The notes below the pieces were generated by a model, which ran no database searches, was not told the origin of the DNA, and was given only the letters and a program-made list of their open reading frames with translations. Of a stretch of 34,124 bases of DNA, positions 15,933 through 24,307 are shown piece by piece. The position numbers and the translations under genes are program-made. Within the stretch, counting starts at the first letter, position 1. Each line of letters starts with the position of its first letter. The stretch comes from DASYAE01 sp036501535 (GTDB lineage: Bacteria; Actinomycetota; Actinomycetes; Streptomycetales; Catenulisporaceae), in contig DASYAE010000148.1 of assembly GCA_036501535.1 (NCBI GenBank), positions 1 to 34,124 of the forward strand, given 5' to 3'.

Positions 15933-16247
15933 GGCGCTTCGATGCTCGAACGGAAACTCCGGTTCGTCAATGCATGGGATTCCAAATCGGCATGAGCCCG
16001 ATTTCGGCCTTCTGCAGGCGGATTACGTTCGATTTGACGTTCCGGCGGCAAATCGCTGGCCCGGCGGGCCGCGCGCGAGCGAATTCGCCGCCGGGAGGAT
16101 GCTGGGGCGCGGCGAGGCGCGGAAGGTTCTCTATTGGACGGCCGGCATACGGCGTCCGGCCGGCACCGCATGGGCGGTGCCGGCCGGGCCGGGCTGGGGG
16201 AGAGAGAGCAGGAGCCGATCGTCCGGGCTCCGGATCCGGTCGGGCGG
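15933..16247. other. Intergenic region between GH3 and a secreted hydrolase-like gene
   Basis: This stretch has GH3 promoter DNA on its left and the 3' flank of the next minus-strand gene on its right. It contains a strong hairpin (16156-16187, separate entry). The short open frames covering it lack coding signs. Confidence 0.6.
16156..16187 (-). terminator. 14-bp perfect hairpin terminator
   Basis: CCGGCCGGCACCGC (16156-16169) and its exact complement (16174-16187) enclose an ATGG tetraloop, 60 bases beyond the stop of the minus-strand secreted protein gene. No T tract follows, as is usual in high-GC terminators. Confidence 0.7.
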
Positions 16248-17123
16248 TCAGCTCACGGGCGGGTTCTTGCTCATGTCGAGGCTGTCGTAGTCGCCGGACC
16301 CGATGGACCACTGCCAGGCCAGGGTCTTGGCGCTCGTGGCGGTCTGGCCGCCGAAGAAGTCGGCGCTGATGCCGCCGCCGGAGAAGCCGGCGGGGCAGGC
16401 CTTGGGCTGCGACTCGAGCGAGGTCTGGGCGGTCCACTCCCACACGCCGGGCAGGCTGGCGTGTCCGGCCATGATCTTGCCCCATTGGAAGTTGGTGGAG
16501 TAGACGCCGATCTGCAGGCCGAGCGTGTCCGTCTTCGTCGATGCCACGGTGGCCGCGAAGCCGTTGTACACCTGGCGGTTCGCCGCGGTGTTCGTCGTGC
16601 TCCAGTCGTTGGCGCCGGGCTGCTCGACGTCGGCCCAGAGGATCTTCAGCGGCACCCTGTGGGCGCCCTTCGCGGTCAGCCGGGCCCAGTCGGCCAGGGC
16701 CCACTTGGCCTGCTGGACGCCCCAGTTGTAGGGCGTCATGTGCGGCCTGGCGTTGGGGCCGAACATGTACCAGAACGCGCCGTCGCCGACGCCGTCCTTG
16801 TAGGTGTAGTGGTCGGTGTTCGCGTCGTTCGCGGCCTTCGTGTCCCAGGCCCCGGAGACGCCGGGCCCGTACCCGTCCGGGTTGCCCGAGCTGACCAGGT
16901 CGGCACCGCCGATCTTGCCGAAGTAGACCCCGTAGTGGCCGCTGCACGACGGGTTCTTATACGGTGCGGAGCCGCCCGGCGTCGGCCCGAAGCTGTCTGT
17001 TCCATAGACGAATCTGCTGGTCGCGGCCGATGCGGGGGTCGAGAGCGCGACCATCGCACTCACCGCGAGCGCGAGCGACACGCCCAGCGCGGCCGGTCTG
17101 TGGCGCTTCTTCAGAGTTCTCAT
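16248..17123 (-). CDS. Secreted TIM-barrel (GH25/DUF1906-like) protein
   Basis: This 291-residue protein has a clear signal peptide (MRTLKKRHRP, hydrophobic core, cut near ASA-ATS). The mature part resembles glycoside-hydrolase-like barrels. Strand motifs LKILWADVEQPG (acidic D-x-E at the strand end), QIGVYSTNFQWGKI and VWEWTAQT are spaced as in GH25/DUF1906 proteins, which cleave peptidoglycan or act in cell-wall turnover. Asp and Glu of WADVE are the likely catalytic residues. GGGAGG lies 6 bases before ATG 17123. It is a lone gene, with terminator hairpin downstream. The exact family should be treated as tentative. Confidence 0.7.
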   Translation of the reverse strand: MRTLKKRHRPAALGVSLALAVSAMVALSTPASAATSRFVYGTDSFGPTPGGSAPYKNPSCSGHYGVYFGKIGGADLVSSGNPDGYGPGVSGAWDTKAANDANTDHYTYKDGVGDGAFWYMFGPNARPHMTPYNWGVQQAKWALADWARLTAKGAHRVPLKILWADVEQPGANDWSTTNTAANRQVYNGFAATVASTKTDTLGLQIGVYSTNFQWGKIMAGHASLPGVWEWTAQTSLESQPKACPAGFSGGGISADFFGGQTATSAKTLAWQWSIGSGDYDSLDMSKNPPVS

Positions 17124-17509
17124 GTCCGCCTCCCAAAGCGGTCTCGGCGTCGATGACGCCTGAGACTGCCGGACGGGTGTAGCACTTCGGTAGCGCGGCC
17201 GGGGCGTTCGCGTGGCACCCGGCTCCGCGAGCGGATCGGCCGCATTGTTCAGGTATCATTCCTGTTAATTGACGGCGCACATGATCCGTTTATTCCGGCT
17301 GCTCGCAGTGCTGTTTGTGATATCCGCTGTTCGTGATATCCGAGCGGCATTTGTAGAGACGGGTTTACCACTGATGTGCCGTCCGTTCCGAGCGGTCCAA
17401 GTAAATATCTGTGTGTGAAGTTTCCAGGCCCCGGCGGCCTTCCCTATTCCAAGAGCCGCTAGTAGCGTGTGGCTCGTCTGGTTTACCCGAGCATGAAGGT
17501 AGGCCGTCA
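17124..17509. other. AT-richer divergent intergenic region
   Basis: The 386 bases between the divergent secreted-barrel and CAP-domain genes are clearly less GC-rich than the surroundings. They contain a 16-bp tandem direct repeat (17312-17343). I see no gene. The 81-codon minus-strand frame here has non-actinomycete codon use. Confidence 0.6.
17312..17343. repeat. Tandem 16-bp direct repeat
   Basis: TGTTTGTGATATCCGC is followed immediately by TGTTCGTGATATCCGA (14 of 16 identical). A regular 16-bp pitch in an AT-rich divergent promoter region suggests regulator half-sites. Confidence 0.6.
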
Positions 17510-18446
17510 ATGGCCAATCCAGTGCGCAATCCTCTTCCGGATCAGACCGACGACACTTTTCAACAGGATCTGCTGAAAAGCGTCAATGATTTCCGCGCCC
17601 GGCACGGCGTCCCCGCGCTCACCGTAGACCCGCAGCTGGTGACCGCCGCCAAAGCCCGCGCCCAGGTCATATCGACGTACAACGGTCTCGACGAGAACCA
17701 CCAGGGCGCGGACCCGAGCCTCGGCGAGAACCTTTTCTGGGAGGGAGCGGGCAGCCAGCCAGCCGCCCCCGACCACCGACGCGTCACAGGCCTGGTACAA
17801 CGAGATCATCGACTACAACTTCGCGACGGCGGCGGCCAACCCCGGCTTCACCACCGGCCACTTCACCCAGCTGGTGTGGAAGGGCACCACCGCGATCGGA
17901 GCCGCCCGCGTTTTCGGTCAGGGCTCGCAGTACTACGAAATGTACGTCGTGGCCGAGTTCTCCCCGCCCGGAAACGTCGCGGGCCAGTATGCCGACAACG
18001 TGCCGGCCCCGAATGCGGGACAGAACCACAACGCGACCCTGCGGTGGACATCCTTCGACGGCAGCGCGTGGACGCCGGACACGTTGCTGTCCGGCCACAT
18101 GACCTCCACCGGCCCCGCCGTCGCAGTGTTCAACGACACCCCGTACTGCGTGCACCGGGGAGGCGGCGGCGACAGCGGACTGTGGGTCACAAGCTTCGAC
18201 GGCACGTCATGGAGCACTGACAGCGGGATCGGCGTCCTCGTCACGGCCGCCGGACCTGCCGCAGCGGTCTTCGACAACACGCTCTACCTCGCGTACCGCG
18301 GCGACACCACTGACACGGACCTGCGATACGTCACCTTCGACGGCACGAACTGGGGCGCGGAGACCAAGATCCCCGGGGCCGCCTCGACAGCGAACCCGGC
18401 GCTCGCCCTGTACCACAACCGGCTCTACTGCGTGCATCGCAACTGA
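17510..18446 (+). pseudogene. CAP/SCP-domain protein with propeller-like repeats, frameshifted
   Basis: The frame from ATG 17510 encodes the first half of a CAP (SCP/PR-1) domain (LLKSVNDFRARHGVPALTVD, LGENLFWEGAG). After about 17764 the CAP domain continues in the +1 frame (SQAWYNEIIDYNFATAAANP, HFTQLVWKGTTAIGAA), followed by three repeats of about 45 residues built on 'TSFDGxxW ... AVFxxTLYxxxRG', as in beta-propeller lectin-like tails. Removing one AGCC from the three tandem copies at 17753-17764 restores one continuous frame. No signal peptide is seen at this start. It is either a recent pseudogene, a phase-variable gene, or a sequencing error. Without the shift it would be about 310 residues. 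Confidence 0.8.
17753..17764 (+). repeat. AGCC x3 tetranucleotide tract at the frameshift
   Basis: Three tandem AGCC units lie exactly where the CAP reading frame breaks. A gain of one unit (4 bases) gives the +1 shift seen. Confidence 0.8.
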
Positions 18447-18479
18447 CTGACTGAAAGCACGCACGTTCGGACATGCCGA

Positions 18480-18509
18480 CTGGCCGCCGCGGGTGCCTGC
18501 GGCGGCCAG
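18480..18509. terminator. Bidirectional hairpin terminator
   Basis: CTGGCCGCCGC (18480-18490) and GCGGCGGCCAG (18499-18509) form a perfect 11-bp stem with an 8-base loop. It lies between the convergent ends of the CAP gene and metK and marks the likely end of the polyketide operon. Confidence 0.75.
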
Positions 18510-18532
18510 CGGCCAGTGGCAGGCAGCCGGTA

Positions 18533-19750
18533 TCAGGCCCCGACGGCGCGGCGCAGGTCGTCGGCCCGGTCGGTGCGCTCCCAGGTGAAGTCCGGCAGCT
18601 CGCGGCCGAAGTGGCCGTAGGCCGCGGTCTGCGTGTAGATCGGGCGCAGCAGGTCCAGATCGCGGATGATGGCGGCCGGGCGCAGGTCGAAGACGCGGGT
18701 CACGGCGTCCTGGATGGTTTCCGCGGGAACGCTGCCGGTGCCGAAGGTCTCGACGAACAGGCCCACCGGCTCGGCCTTGCCGATGGCGTAGGCGACCTGG
18801 ACCTCGCACCGCCGGGCCAGGCCGGCGGCCACGACGTTCTTGGCGACCCAGCGCATCGCGTAAGCAGCCGAGCGGTCCACCTTCGACGGGTCCTTGCCGG
18901 AGAAGGCGCCGCCGCCGTGCCGGGCCATGCCGCCGTAGGTGTCGATGATGATCTTGCGGCCGGTCAGGCCCGCGTCGCCCATCGGGCCGCCGATCTCGAA
19001 CCGGCCGGTCGGGTTCACCAGCAGCCGGTAGCCCTCGGTCGTGAAGCCGGTGTCGGTGCCCTGCGGGAACGTCGCGGCGAGCTCGGCCTCGACGACGTGC
19101 GCGCGGATGTCCGGGGCGAGCAGCGTCTCCAGGTCGACGTCGGCGGCGTGCTGGCTGGAGACGACCACCGTGTCCAGGCGGACCGGGCGGTCCCCGTCGT
19201 ACTCGATGGTCACCTGCGTCTTGCCGTCAGGGCGCAGATACGCGATCGTCCCGTCCTTGCGCACGTCGGCGAGGCGGCGGGCCAGCCGGTGGGCCAGGGT
19301 GATCGGCAGCGGCATCAGCTCGGGGGTCTCGTCGCAGGCGTAGCCGAACATCAGGCCCTGGTCGCCGGCGCCCTGGCGGCCCAGGTCGTCCTGCGCCCCG
19401 CCGCCGGCCCGGTTCTCCAGCGCGCTGTTCACGCCCTGGGCGATGTCCGGGGACTGCGAGCCGAGCGAGATGCTGACGCCGCAGGACGCGCCGTCGAAGC
19501 CCTTGCTCGACTGGTCGTAGCCGATCTCCAGGATCCGGTCCCGCACCAGCCCGGCGATCGGGGCGTAAGCGGTCGTCGTCACCTCGCCGGCGATGTGCAC
19601 CATGCCCGTGGTGATCAGGGTCTCGACCGCCACCCGGGCCGCCGGGTCCTCCTTGAGCAGCGCGTCCAGGACCGTGTCGCTGATCTGGTCGGCGATCTTG
19701 TCGGGATGCCCTTCGGTCACGGACTCCGAGGTGAACAGGCGGTTGGCCAT
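18533..19750 (-). CDS. metK: S-adenosylmethionine synthetase
   Basis: This 405-residue enzyme makes SAM from methionine and ATP. The family signatures are all present: SVTEGHPDKIADQISDTVLD near the N-terminus (ATP and methionine binding), MVHIAGEVTT, GAGDQGLMFGYA, and the Gly-rich phosphate loop GGGAFSGKDPSKVDRSAAY. GGAG precedes ATG 19750. It is the last gene of the minus-strand polyketide operon, 75 bases after the SnoaL-like gene, and is followed by a hairpin. A metK inside a biosynthetic cluster usually serves as an extra SAM supply. Oddly, no methyltransferase is seen in the window. Whether this is the only metK of the genome cannot be judged. Confidence 0.96.
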   Translation of the reverse strand: MANRLFTSESVTEGHPDKIADQISDTVLDALLKEDPAARVAVETLITTGMVHIAGEVTTTAYAPIAGLVRDRILEIGYDQSSKGFDGASCGVSISLGSQSPDIAQGVNSALENRAGGGAQDDLGRQGAGDQGLMFGYACDETPELMPLPITLAHRLARRLADVRKDGTIAYLRPDGKTQVTIEYDGDRPVRLDTVVVSSQHAADVDLETLLAPDIRAHVVEAELAATFPQGTDTGFTTEGYRLLVNPTGRFEIGGPMGDAGLTGRKIIIDTYGGMARHGGGAFSGKDPSKVDRSAAYAMRWVAKNVVAAGLARRCEVQVAYAIGKAEPVGLFVETFGTGSVPAETIQDAVTRVFDLRPAAIIRDLDLLRPIYTQTAAYGHFGRELPDFTWERTDRADDLRRAVGA

Positions 19751-19825
19751 AAGTAGTCTCCGTCGTGTCGGGTTGGATGGTGCGTGACGTGTATGTGCGG
19801 GTGTGCGGGTGTCACCGCCGTGGTG

Positions 19826-20698
19826 CTAGCGCGCGTCCACGGGGGCGAGAACAGCGGGCACGGTCCAGCTGAGACCCTGCTGCGCCGGGCCGTCGGCCAG
19901 CCGCGTCCACGGGTCGAAGCCGTGCACGTCGATCGCGGCCTCGCGCAGCCAGCGGTCGAAGGGGTGGTCCGAGTCGCGCAGCCGGCGTGCGGCGCCGGCC
20001 GGATCGCGGGATTCCAGGCTGTGCATGGCGAACTGGGCACCTTCGCAGTCCTGGCGGTGGAAGCTCTCCCGGACGACCCCGACGCGGCGCCTCGATTTCT
20101 CGTAGTCGTGCAGCCGCGGGCCGGCCAGCTCGTCCTGCAGCTCGCGCCACCGGTCGGCCTTTCCGGGCAGGATCGGTAGCAGCTGGGTCGCGTTTGCCGC
20201 AGTGCCGCCTGGTCCGGACCCCTGCGCGCGCCCTGGCCGGCCCGGCGCCAGGCGGCGCATTCCGAGCGCGGCCAGCATGTTCGACTCGACGCCGATGCCC
20301 CAGCGCTCTGCGACGAGCCCGCCGGCCAGCCGCCAGACCACGACGCCGCGGAACTCCATGGGGCGGTCGGTGGGCGCCATGCCGAGGAAGTCGCCCAGAT
20401 GCGTGCCGCGCCAGGTGTTGTGGATGACCACGAAATCCGCGTGGGCGCTGATCTCCTCGATCGTGACGTGCAGGTCGGGGAAGCCCGCGCGCAGGCCCGC
20501 GATCGTGTACCGGACGCCCTCGAGCCCCGGCGGCGCGCCCGGCAGCGGCTGGTGGTCGACGATGCCGGGGTCGTAGAGCTCGTCGACGACGTCGAAGACC
20601 CCGTGGTTGACGAACTCGTCGTAGATCCTGCACACGGTCTGCTTGTTCTGCTCCGCCTCCGATGTCGGAACAGACGCCGGAACACTGCGCATCAGCAT
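19826..20698 (-). CDS. SnoaL-like cyclase/isomerase with an extra C-terminal domain
   Basis: The N-terminal 150 residues form a SnoaL-like (NTF2-fold) domain of the ester-cyclase type (VCRIYDEFVNHGVFDVVDELY, DHQPLPG, YTIAGLRAGFPDLHVTIEEI, FRGVVVWRLAGG). This family includes polyketide cyclases but also many enzymes without cyclase activity. Residues about 165-260 form a second small domain (LPILPGKADRWRELQDEL, HPFDRWLREA) that resembles DUF6176-like ferredoxin-fold domains. ATG 20698 was chosen over TTG 20704 because GGAGG is 7 bases upstream. It sits 31 bases after the KAS III-like gene in the operon. It may close, isomerise or hydrate the polyketide chain. Confidence 0.75.
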   Translation of the reverse strand: MLMRSVPASVPTSEAEQNKQTVCRIYDEFVNHGVFDVVDELYDPGIVDHQPLPGAPPGLEGVRYTIAGLRAGFPDLHVTIEEISAHADFVVIHNTWRGTHLGDFLGMAPTDRPMEFRGVVVWRLAGGLVAERWGIGVESNMLAALGMRRLAPGRPGRAQGSGPGGTAANATQLLPILPGKADRWRELQDELAGPRLHDYEKSRRRVGVVRESFHRQDCEGAQFAMHSLESRDPAGAARRLRDSDHPFDRWLREAAIDVHGFDPWTRLADGPAQQGLSWTVPAVLAPVDAR

Positions 20699-20729
20699 TG
20701 CCAATCCTCCGCTCGTCCTCGATGCCGTC

Positions 20730-21842
20730 TCAGGCCGCCGGTGCCGGCGCCTCCCAGACGAGGGTCAGTCCCGCGTACAGATACCGGCTGGCCTCGATCG
20801 CCAGCAGGAGCACGGTGTCGCCGGGCCGCACGCGGCCGTCGAGCCACCCGGCGTCGAGGGCGAGCGGCACCGCGGCGGACCCGGTCGCGCCGACGTCGGC
20901 CAGGTTCTCGACGGTGCACTTCTGCATCGCGGCGTGGTCCTGGGCGGACAGGCCGGCCGACTCGAACTCGTTGCGGAAGTAGTCCGCGTTGCCCTCCGGC
21001 AGGACGCAGGCGTCGATGTCGCTCATCGCCAGGCCGGAGCGGTGCAGCATCTCCTGCACGCCGGCGACGAACACCTTCGGCCCGAACTGGGCCGTGCCGG
21101 GGATGTCGAGCCGGATGTCCATCAGGCGGCTGCGACGCTGCTGCTGCGCGAGCGGTTCCGCCGTGCCGCCTCCCGAGATCAGCATGCCCGGCTTGCGCGC
21201 GCCGCCGAGGCACTGAGTCGCGAAGACCTCGTGCACCGGCGTGTCCTGGGCTGAGCCGGGCTCGCCTGCGCGCAGCACCATCGCGCCCGCCCCGTCGCCG
21301 AACGTGTAGACGGTCAGCCGGTCGCGCATCCGGACGCTGTGCGGGTCGCGGCCGAGGTAGATCGGCACGAGCAGCGGCGAGATGGACTCGGTGCCGATGA
21401 CCAGCGCGGTGCGGTACGTGCCGTCGGCGAGCAGGCGGCGCGCGGTGTCGAGAGCCTGGACGGCGCCGACGCAGCCGGCGCGCAGCTCGATCACGGAGCA
21501 GCGCTCGAGGCCGAGCTGTTCCTGCACGTAGGTTCCGGCGCCGGGCAGGATGTGGTCCGGGCTGGCCGTGGCGAGCACCACGAGGTCGACCTCGGCGGGC
21601 TCGACGCCGGCGCGCTGGAGGGCCTGCCGCGCGGCGGCGGTGGCCATGACCGCGGTCCCGGTGCGGTGCTCGCCGGTGTGCGGGTCGGCGATCCAGTGCC
21701 GGCGCTGCACCTGGATGCCGTCGAGGACGTCGTCGGGCAGCGGGCCGCACAGGCGCTCCAGCGCGGCGTTGTCGATGGGGTCGCCGGGCAGGTGCGCCCC
21801 GGTGCTCAGGATCGACACGTGCCGGTCAGACGGCTGGTACAT
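20730..21842 (-). CDS. KAS III (FabH)-like protein with altered His/Asn
   Basis: This 370-residue thiolase-fold protein is of the FabH/priming-KS type (VVLATASPDHILPGAGTYVQ, RAGCVGAVQALDTA, FGDGAGAMVLR). The nucleophile Cys124 is kept. The usual HQAN motif is EGNA (Glu283), and the usual GN(T/S) Asn position reads VGATGSAA. Decarboxylating KAS III enzymes need the His/Asn pair, so this protein more likely acts as a priming acyltransferase or as a gatekeeper than as a standard condensing enzyme. It starts 2 bases after the KS-CLF fusion stop, with GGAGG inside the upstream gene, so translation is probably coupled. It may choose the starter unit. Confidence 0.85.
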   Translation of the reverse strand: MYQPSDRHVSILSTGAHLPGDPIDNAALERLCGPLPDDVLDGIQVQRRHWIADPHTGEHRTGTAVMATAAARQALQRAGVEPAEVDLVVLATASPDHILPGAGTYVQEQLGLERCSVIELRAGCVGAVQALDTARRLLADGTYRTALVIGTESISPLLVPIYLGRDPHSVRMRDRLTVYTFGDGAGAMVLRAGEPGSAQDTPVHEVFATQCLGGARKPGMLISGGGTAEPLAQQQRRSRLMDIRLDIPGTAQFGPKVFVAGVQEMLHRSGLAMSDIDACVLPEGNADYFRNEFESAGLSAQDHAAMQKCTVENLADVGATGSAAVPLALDAGWLDGRVRPGDTVLLLAIEASRYLYAGLTLVWEAPAPAA

Positions 21843-21844
21843 GG

Positions 21845-24247
21845 TCAGGCCTCCGTTCGAGCGTTGAGAAGCGGGCGCAGCGCGAGGCTGATGTGCGTGC
21901 TGCCGAGCGAGGAGCTGTTGACCAGGACCGGGCCGGGGCGGGCGGCGCCGAGCCGCCAGCCGGTGATCGCCAGGGCGGCCGACAGCTGCGCCCCCGCGCC
22001 GAACGGCTCGCCCAGCACGCGCTTGGGGCTCTCCACCCGGCAGCCCTCCGGCAGGCCGAGCCGGGCCAGCGCCCGGCTCTCCGGGCGGTCGACCGCGCGC
22101 AGGCCGGCCGCGTTGGCCCAGACGGCAGAGAGCTGATTCGATTCGATGCGCGCCTCGGCCATCGCGCAGCGCATCGCGCGCTCCACGCCGCGGCCGGATC
22201 CGTCCCACCGGGCGATGCCGGTCGCGTCCGAGGCGGTGCCGTGGCCGGCGAACTCGGCCAGGATGCGGGCCCCGCGGGCCAGCGCGGAGGATTCGCGTTC
22301 GACGACGAGGGCGACGCCGCCCTCGGCCAGCGCGTAGTCCCGGCCGCTCGGGCCGGCGAACAGGCGCAGGCCCCGGTAGGCGTCCAGGGCGCTGTCGCAG
22401 AACTCGTCGACGGCCGGGCACAGCACGGCCCGCGCGCGGCCCGCGCGCAGCAGGTCGTACGCGATGCAGAGCGCTGAGGCGCCCGCGGCGTGTGCGGCCG
22501 TCGCCGTGGAGGTGGGGCCCTTGGCGCCGAGCAGCAGCGCGACCTGTCCGGCGGCGGCGTTGCAGACCGTGTTGGGGAAGATCGCGGGATTGGCCGCCGA
22601 CGGTCCGCCGTCGAAGGTCGGCAAGAGGAAGTCCTCGGCGCTGCGCAGCGGTCCGAGCCCGGTGCCGAGCACCACGCCGACCTCCTCGTCCGCCTCGAGC
22701 TCCGCATCCGTCAGCGCACTGCGGCACACGGCGACCGCGAACTGGCCGAGCCGGTCCATCCGGCGCCGCTCGCGCGGCGAGGTGTACTGTTCGAGCTCTG
22801 ATCCGACGCGGGCCAGCCGCAGGCCCGCCTCCGCCGCTCCGAGGACGGTGCCCGCGCGGTAGGCGTGCCAGAGCTCTTCCGCGCTCTGCCCGGCTGCGGT
22901 CAGCGCGCCGAGCCCGGTGATCACGATCCGGTCCTCGCTCGGCGGCACGGGGTCGGTGCGCCGGGTGCCGGGCAGCGCGTAGGCGACGGAGGCGTTGGCC
23001 CCGGCGAAGGCGAAGTTGTTCGAGAGCGCGGCCTCCGTGACGAGCGGGCGTGCGACGACGGGCACCGGGTCCAGCCCGCACTTCGGGTCCGCCGCGGTGA
23101 ACCCGGCCGTCGGCGGGGCGATCTGGTTGCGCAGCGCCAGCACCGTGACGATCCCCTCGACCGCGCCGGCGGCCCCGAGCAGGTGTCCGACCATCGACTT
23201 GGTGCTGCTGAGCGCGACCTTGTCCGCGGCCTCGCCGAAGGCCGCGCGCACCGCGTTGCTCTCGGCCGAGTCGTTCTTCTGGGTGCCGGTCCCGTGGCCG
23301 TTGACGTACCCGACGTCCTCGGGCTGCCGGCCGGCCGACTCCAGCGCGCCGCGGATGGCGCGCGCGGCGCCCTCGCCCTCCGGGTGCGGGGCGGTGACGT
23401 GGTAGCCGTCCGCCGAGAGCCCGTAGCCGGCCAACTCCGCGAGGATCGGCGCGCCCGCAGCGCGCGCGACCGATTCCTCGGCCAGGACAAGCATTCCGCC
23501 GCCCTCGCCGAGCGAGAGCCCGTCGCGGTTCTTGGAGTACGGCGCCGCGGGCCGCGGCGAGAGCGACTCCACGCTGTTGAATCCGGCGAACGCGATCTCG
23601 GTGAACGCGTCGCTGCCGCCGACCAGCATCACGTCCGCGCGTCCGGCCCGGATGACCTCCAGAGCGTGCGCGAGGGCGTGGGCGCTGGACGCGCAGGCGG
23701 TGTTGACCGTCAGGACCGGCCCGCGCAGGCCGAAGGCCGCGCTCAGCGCCTCGGCGGTGGCGTGCGGCGGCACCAGCAGCAGCTGCAGCGCGTCCAGCGG
23801 TCGCAGGCCGCTGTCGCGGCCGGCGAGGCGGCGCGCCGTGCGCTCCGCCGTGCGCATCCCGCCGTTGCAGCTGCCGAACGCCACGCCCCACCGCTCGGCC
23901 GGCACCTCGCCCGGCCGGGCCGGCCCGCTGTCGTCGAGCACTGACAGTCCGGCCGCGGCCATCGCCTCCTGCGCGGCGAGCAGCGCGAAGTCCAGCGCCG
24001 GCTCGGAATCCCAGGCGCCGAGCGCGGACAGGTAGTCGTAGTCCGGACACGCCGCCTCGGCGACCTCGCCGCCGAGCGAGGTGCGGTAGCCGGCCATCGG
24101 GAACCCGCGGACCGGGCCGATGGCGACGCGGCCGGCCTTCACCCCGTCCCACAGCGCGGCGGCGCCGCCCCCCTCGGACGTCACGGCGCCCACCGCGGTG
24201 ACGACCACGCGCTTGAGCTCCGCTGGATGCTGCGATACGCCGTTCAT
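21845..24247 (-). CDS. Fused ketosynthase-chain length factor (KS-CLF)
   Basis: This 800-residue protein carries two complete beta-ketoacyl synthase folds. The first (about 10-410) is catalytically intact: TACASS with Cys185, HGTGTQ with His318, GHLLGAAG with His355. The second (about 435-795) has lost all three: His586 at the Cys position (AAHAAG), WANAAG instead of HGTGT, and LGEPFGAG instead of the GH motif. This is the active-KS plus dead-partner pair of type II polyketide synthases, here in one chain. AAAGGGGAC precedes ATG 24247. It follows another CLF-like gene by 60 bases. It should condense malonyl units, with the second half shaping chain length. Natural KS-CLF fusions are rare. Confidence 0.88.
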   Translation of the reverse strand: MNGVSQHPAELKRVVVTAVGAVTSEGGGAAALWDGVKAGRVAIGPVRGFPMAGYRTSLGGEVAEAACPDYDYLSALGAWDSEPALDFALLAAQEAMAAAGLSVLDDSGPARPGEVPAERWGVAFGSCNGGMRTAERTARRLAGRDSGLRPLDALQLLLVPPHATAEALSAAFGLRGPVLTVNTACASSAHALAHALEVIRAGRADVMLVGGSDAFTEIAFAGFNSVESLSPRPAAPYSKNRDGLSLGEGGGMLVLAEESVARAAGAPILAELAGYGLSADGYHVTAPHPEGEGAARAIRGALESAGRQPEDVGYVNGHGTGTQKNDSAESNAVRAAFGEAADKVALSSTKSMVGHLLGAAGAVEGIVTVLALRNQIAPPTAGFTAADPKCGLDPVPVVARPLVTEAALSNNFAFAGANASVAYALPGTRRTDPVPPSEDRIVITGLGALTAAGQSAEELWHAYRAGTVLGAAEAGLRLARVGSELEQYTSPRERRRMDRLGQFAVAVCRSALTDAELEADEEVGVVLGTGLGPLRSAEDFLLPTFDGGPSAANPAIFPNTVCNAAAGQVALLLGAKGPTSTATAAHAAGASALCIAYDLLRAGRARAVLCPAVDEFCDSALDAYRGLRLFAGPSGRDYALAEGGVALVVERESSALARGARILAEFAGHGTASDATGIARWDGSGRGVERAMRCAMAEARIESNQLSAVWANAAGLRAVDRPESRALARLGLPEGCRVESPKRVLGEPFGAGAQLSAALAITGWRLGAARPGPVLVNSSSLGSTHISLALRPLLNARTEA

Positions 24248-24307
24248 ATACGTCCCCTTTCTCGATGGATCGTGCTGCGGGGCCCTGGAACCGGGCCGAA
24301 CGCACTC

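Noticed and set aside
17265..17510. 81-codon minus-strand frame in the AT-rich gap
   Set aside because: No ribosome-binding site, codon use unlike the other genes, and it overlaps a likely divergent promoter.
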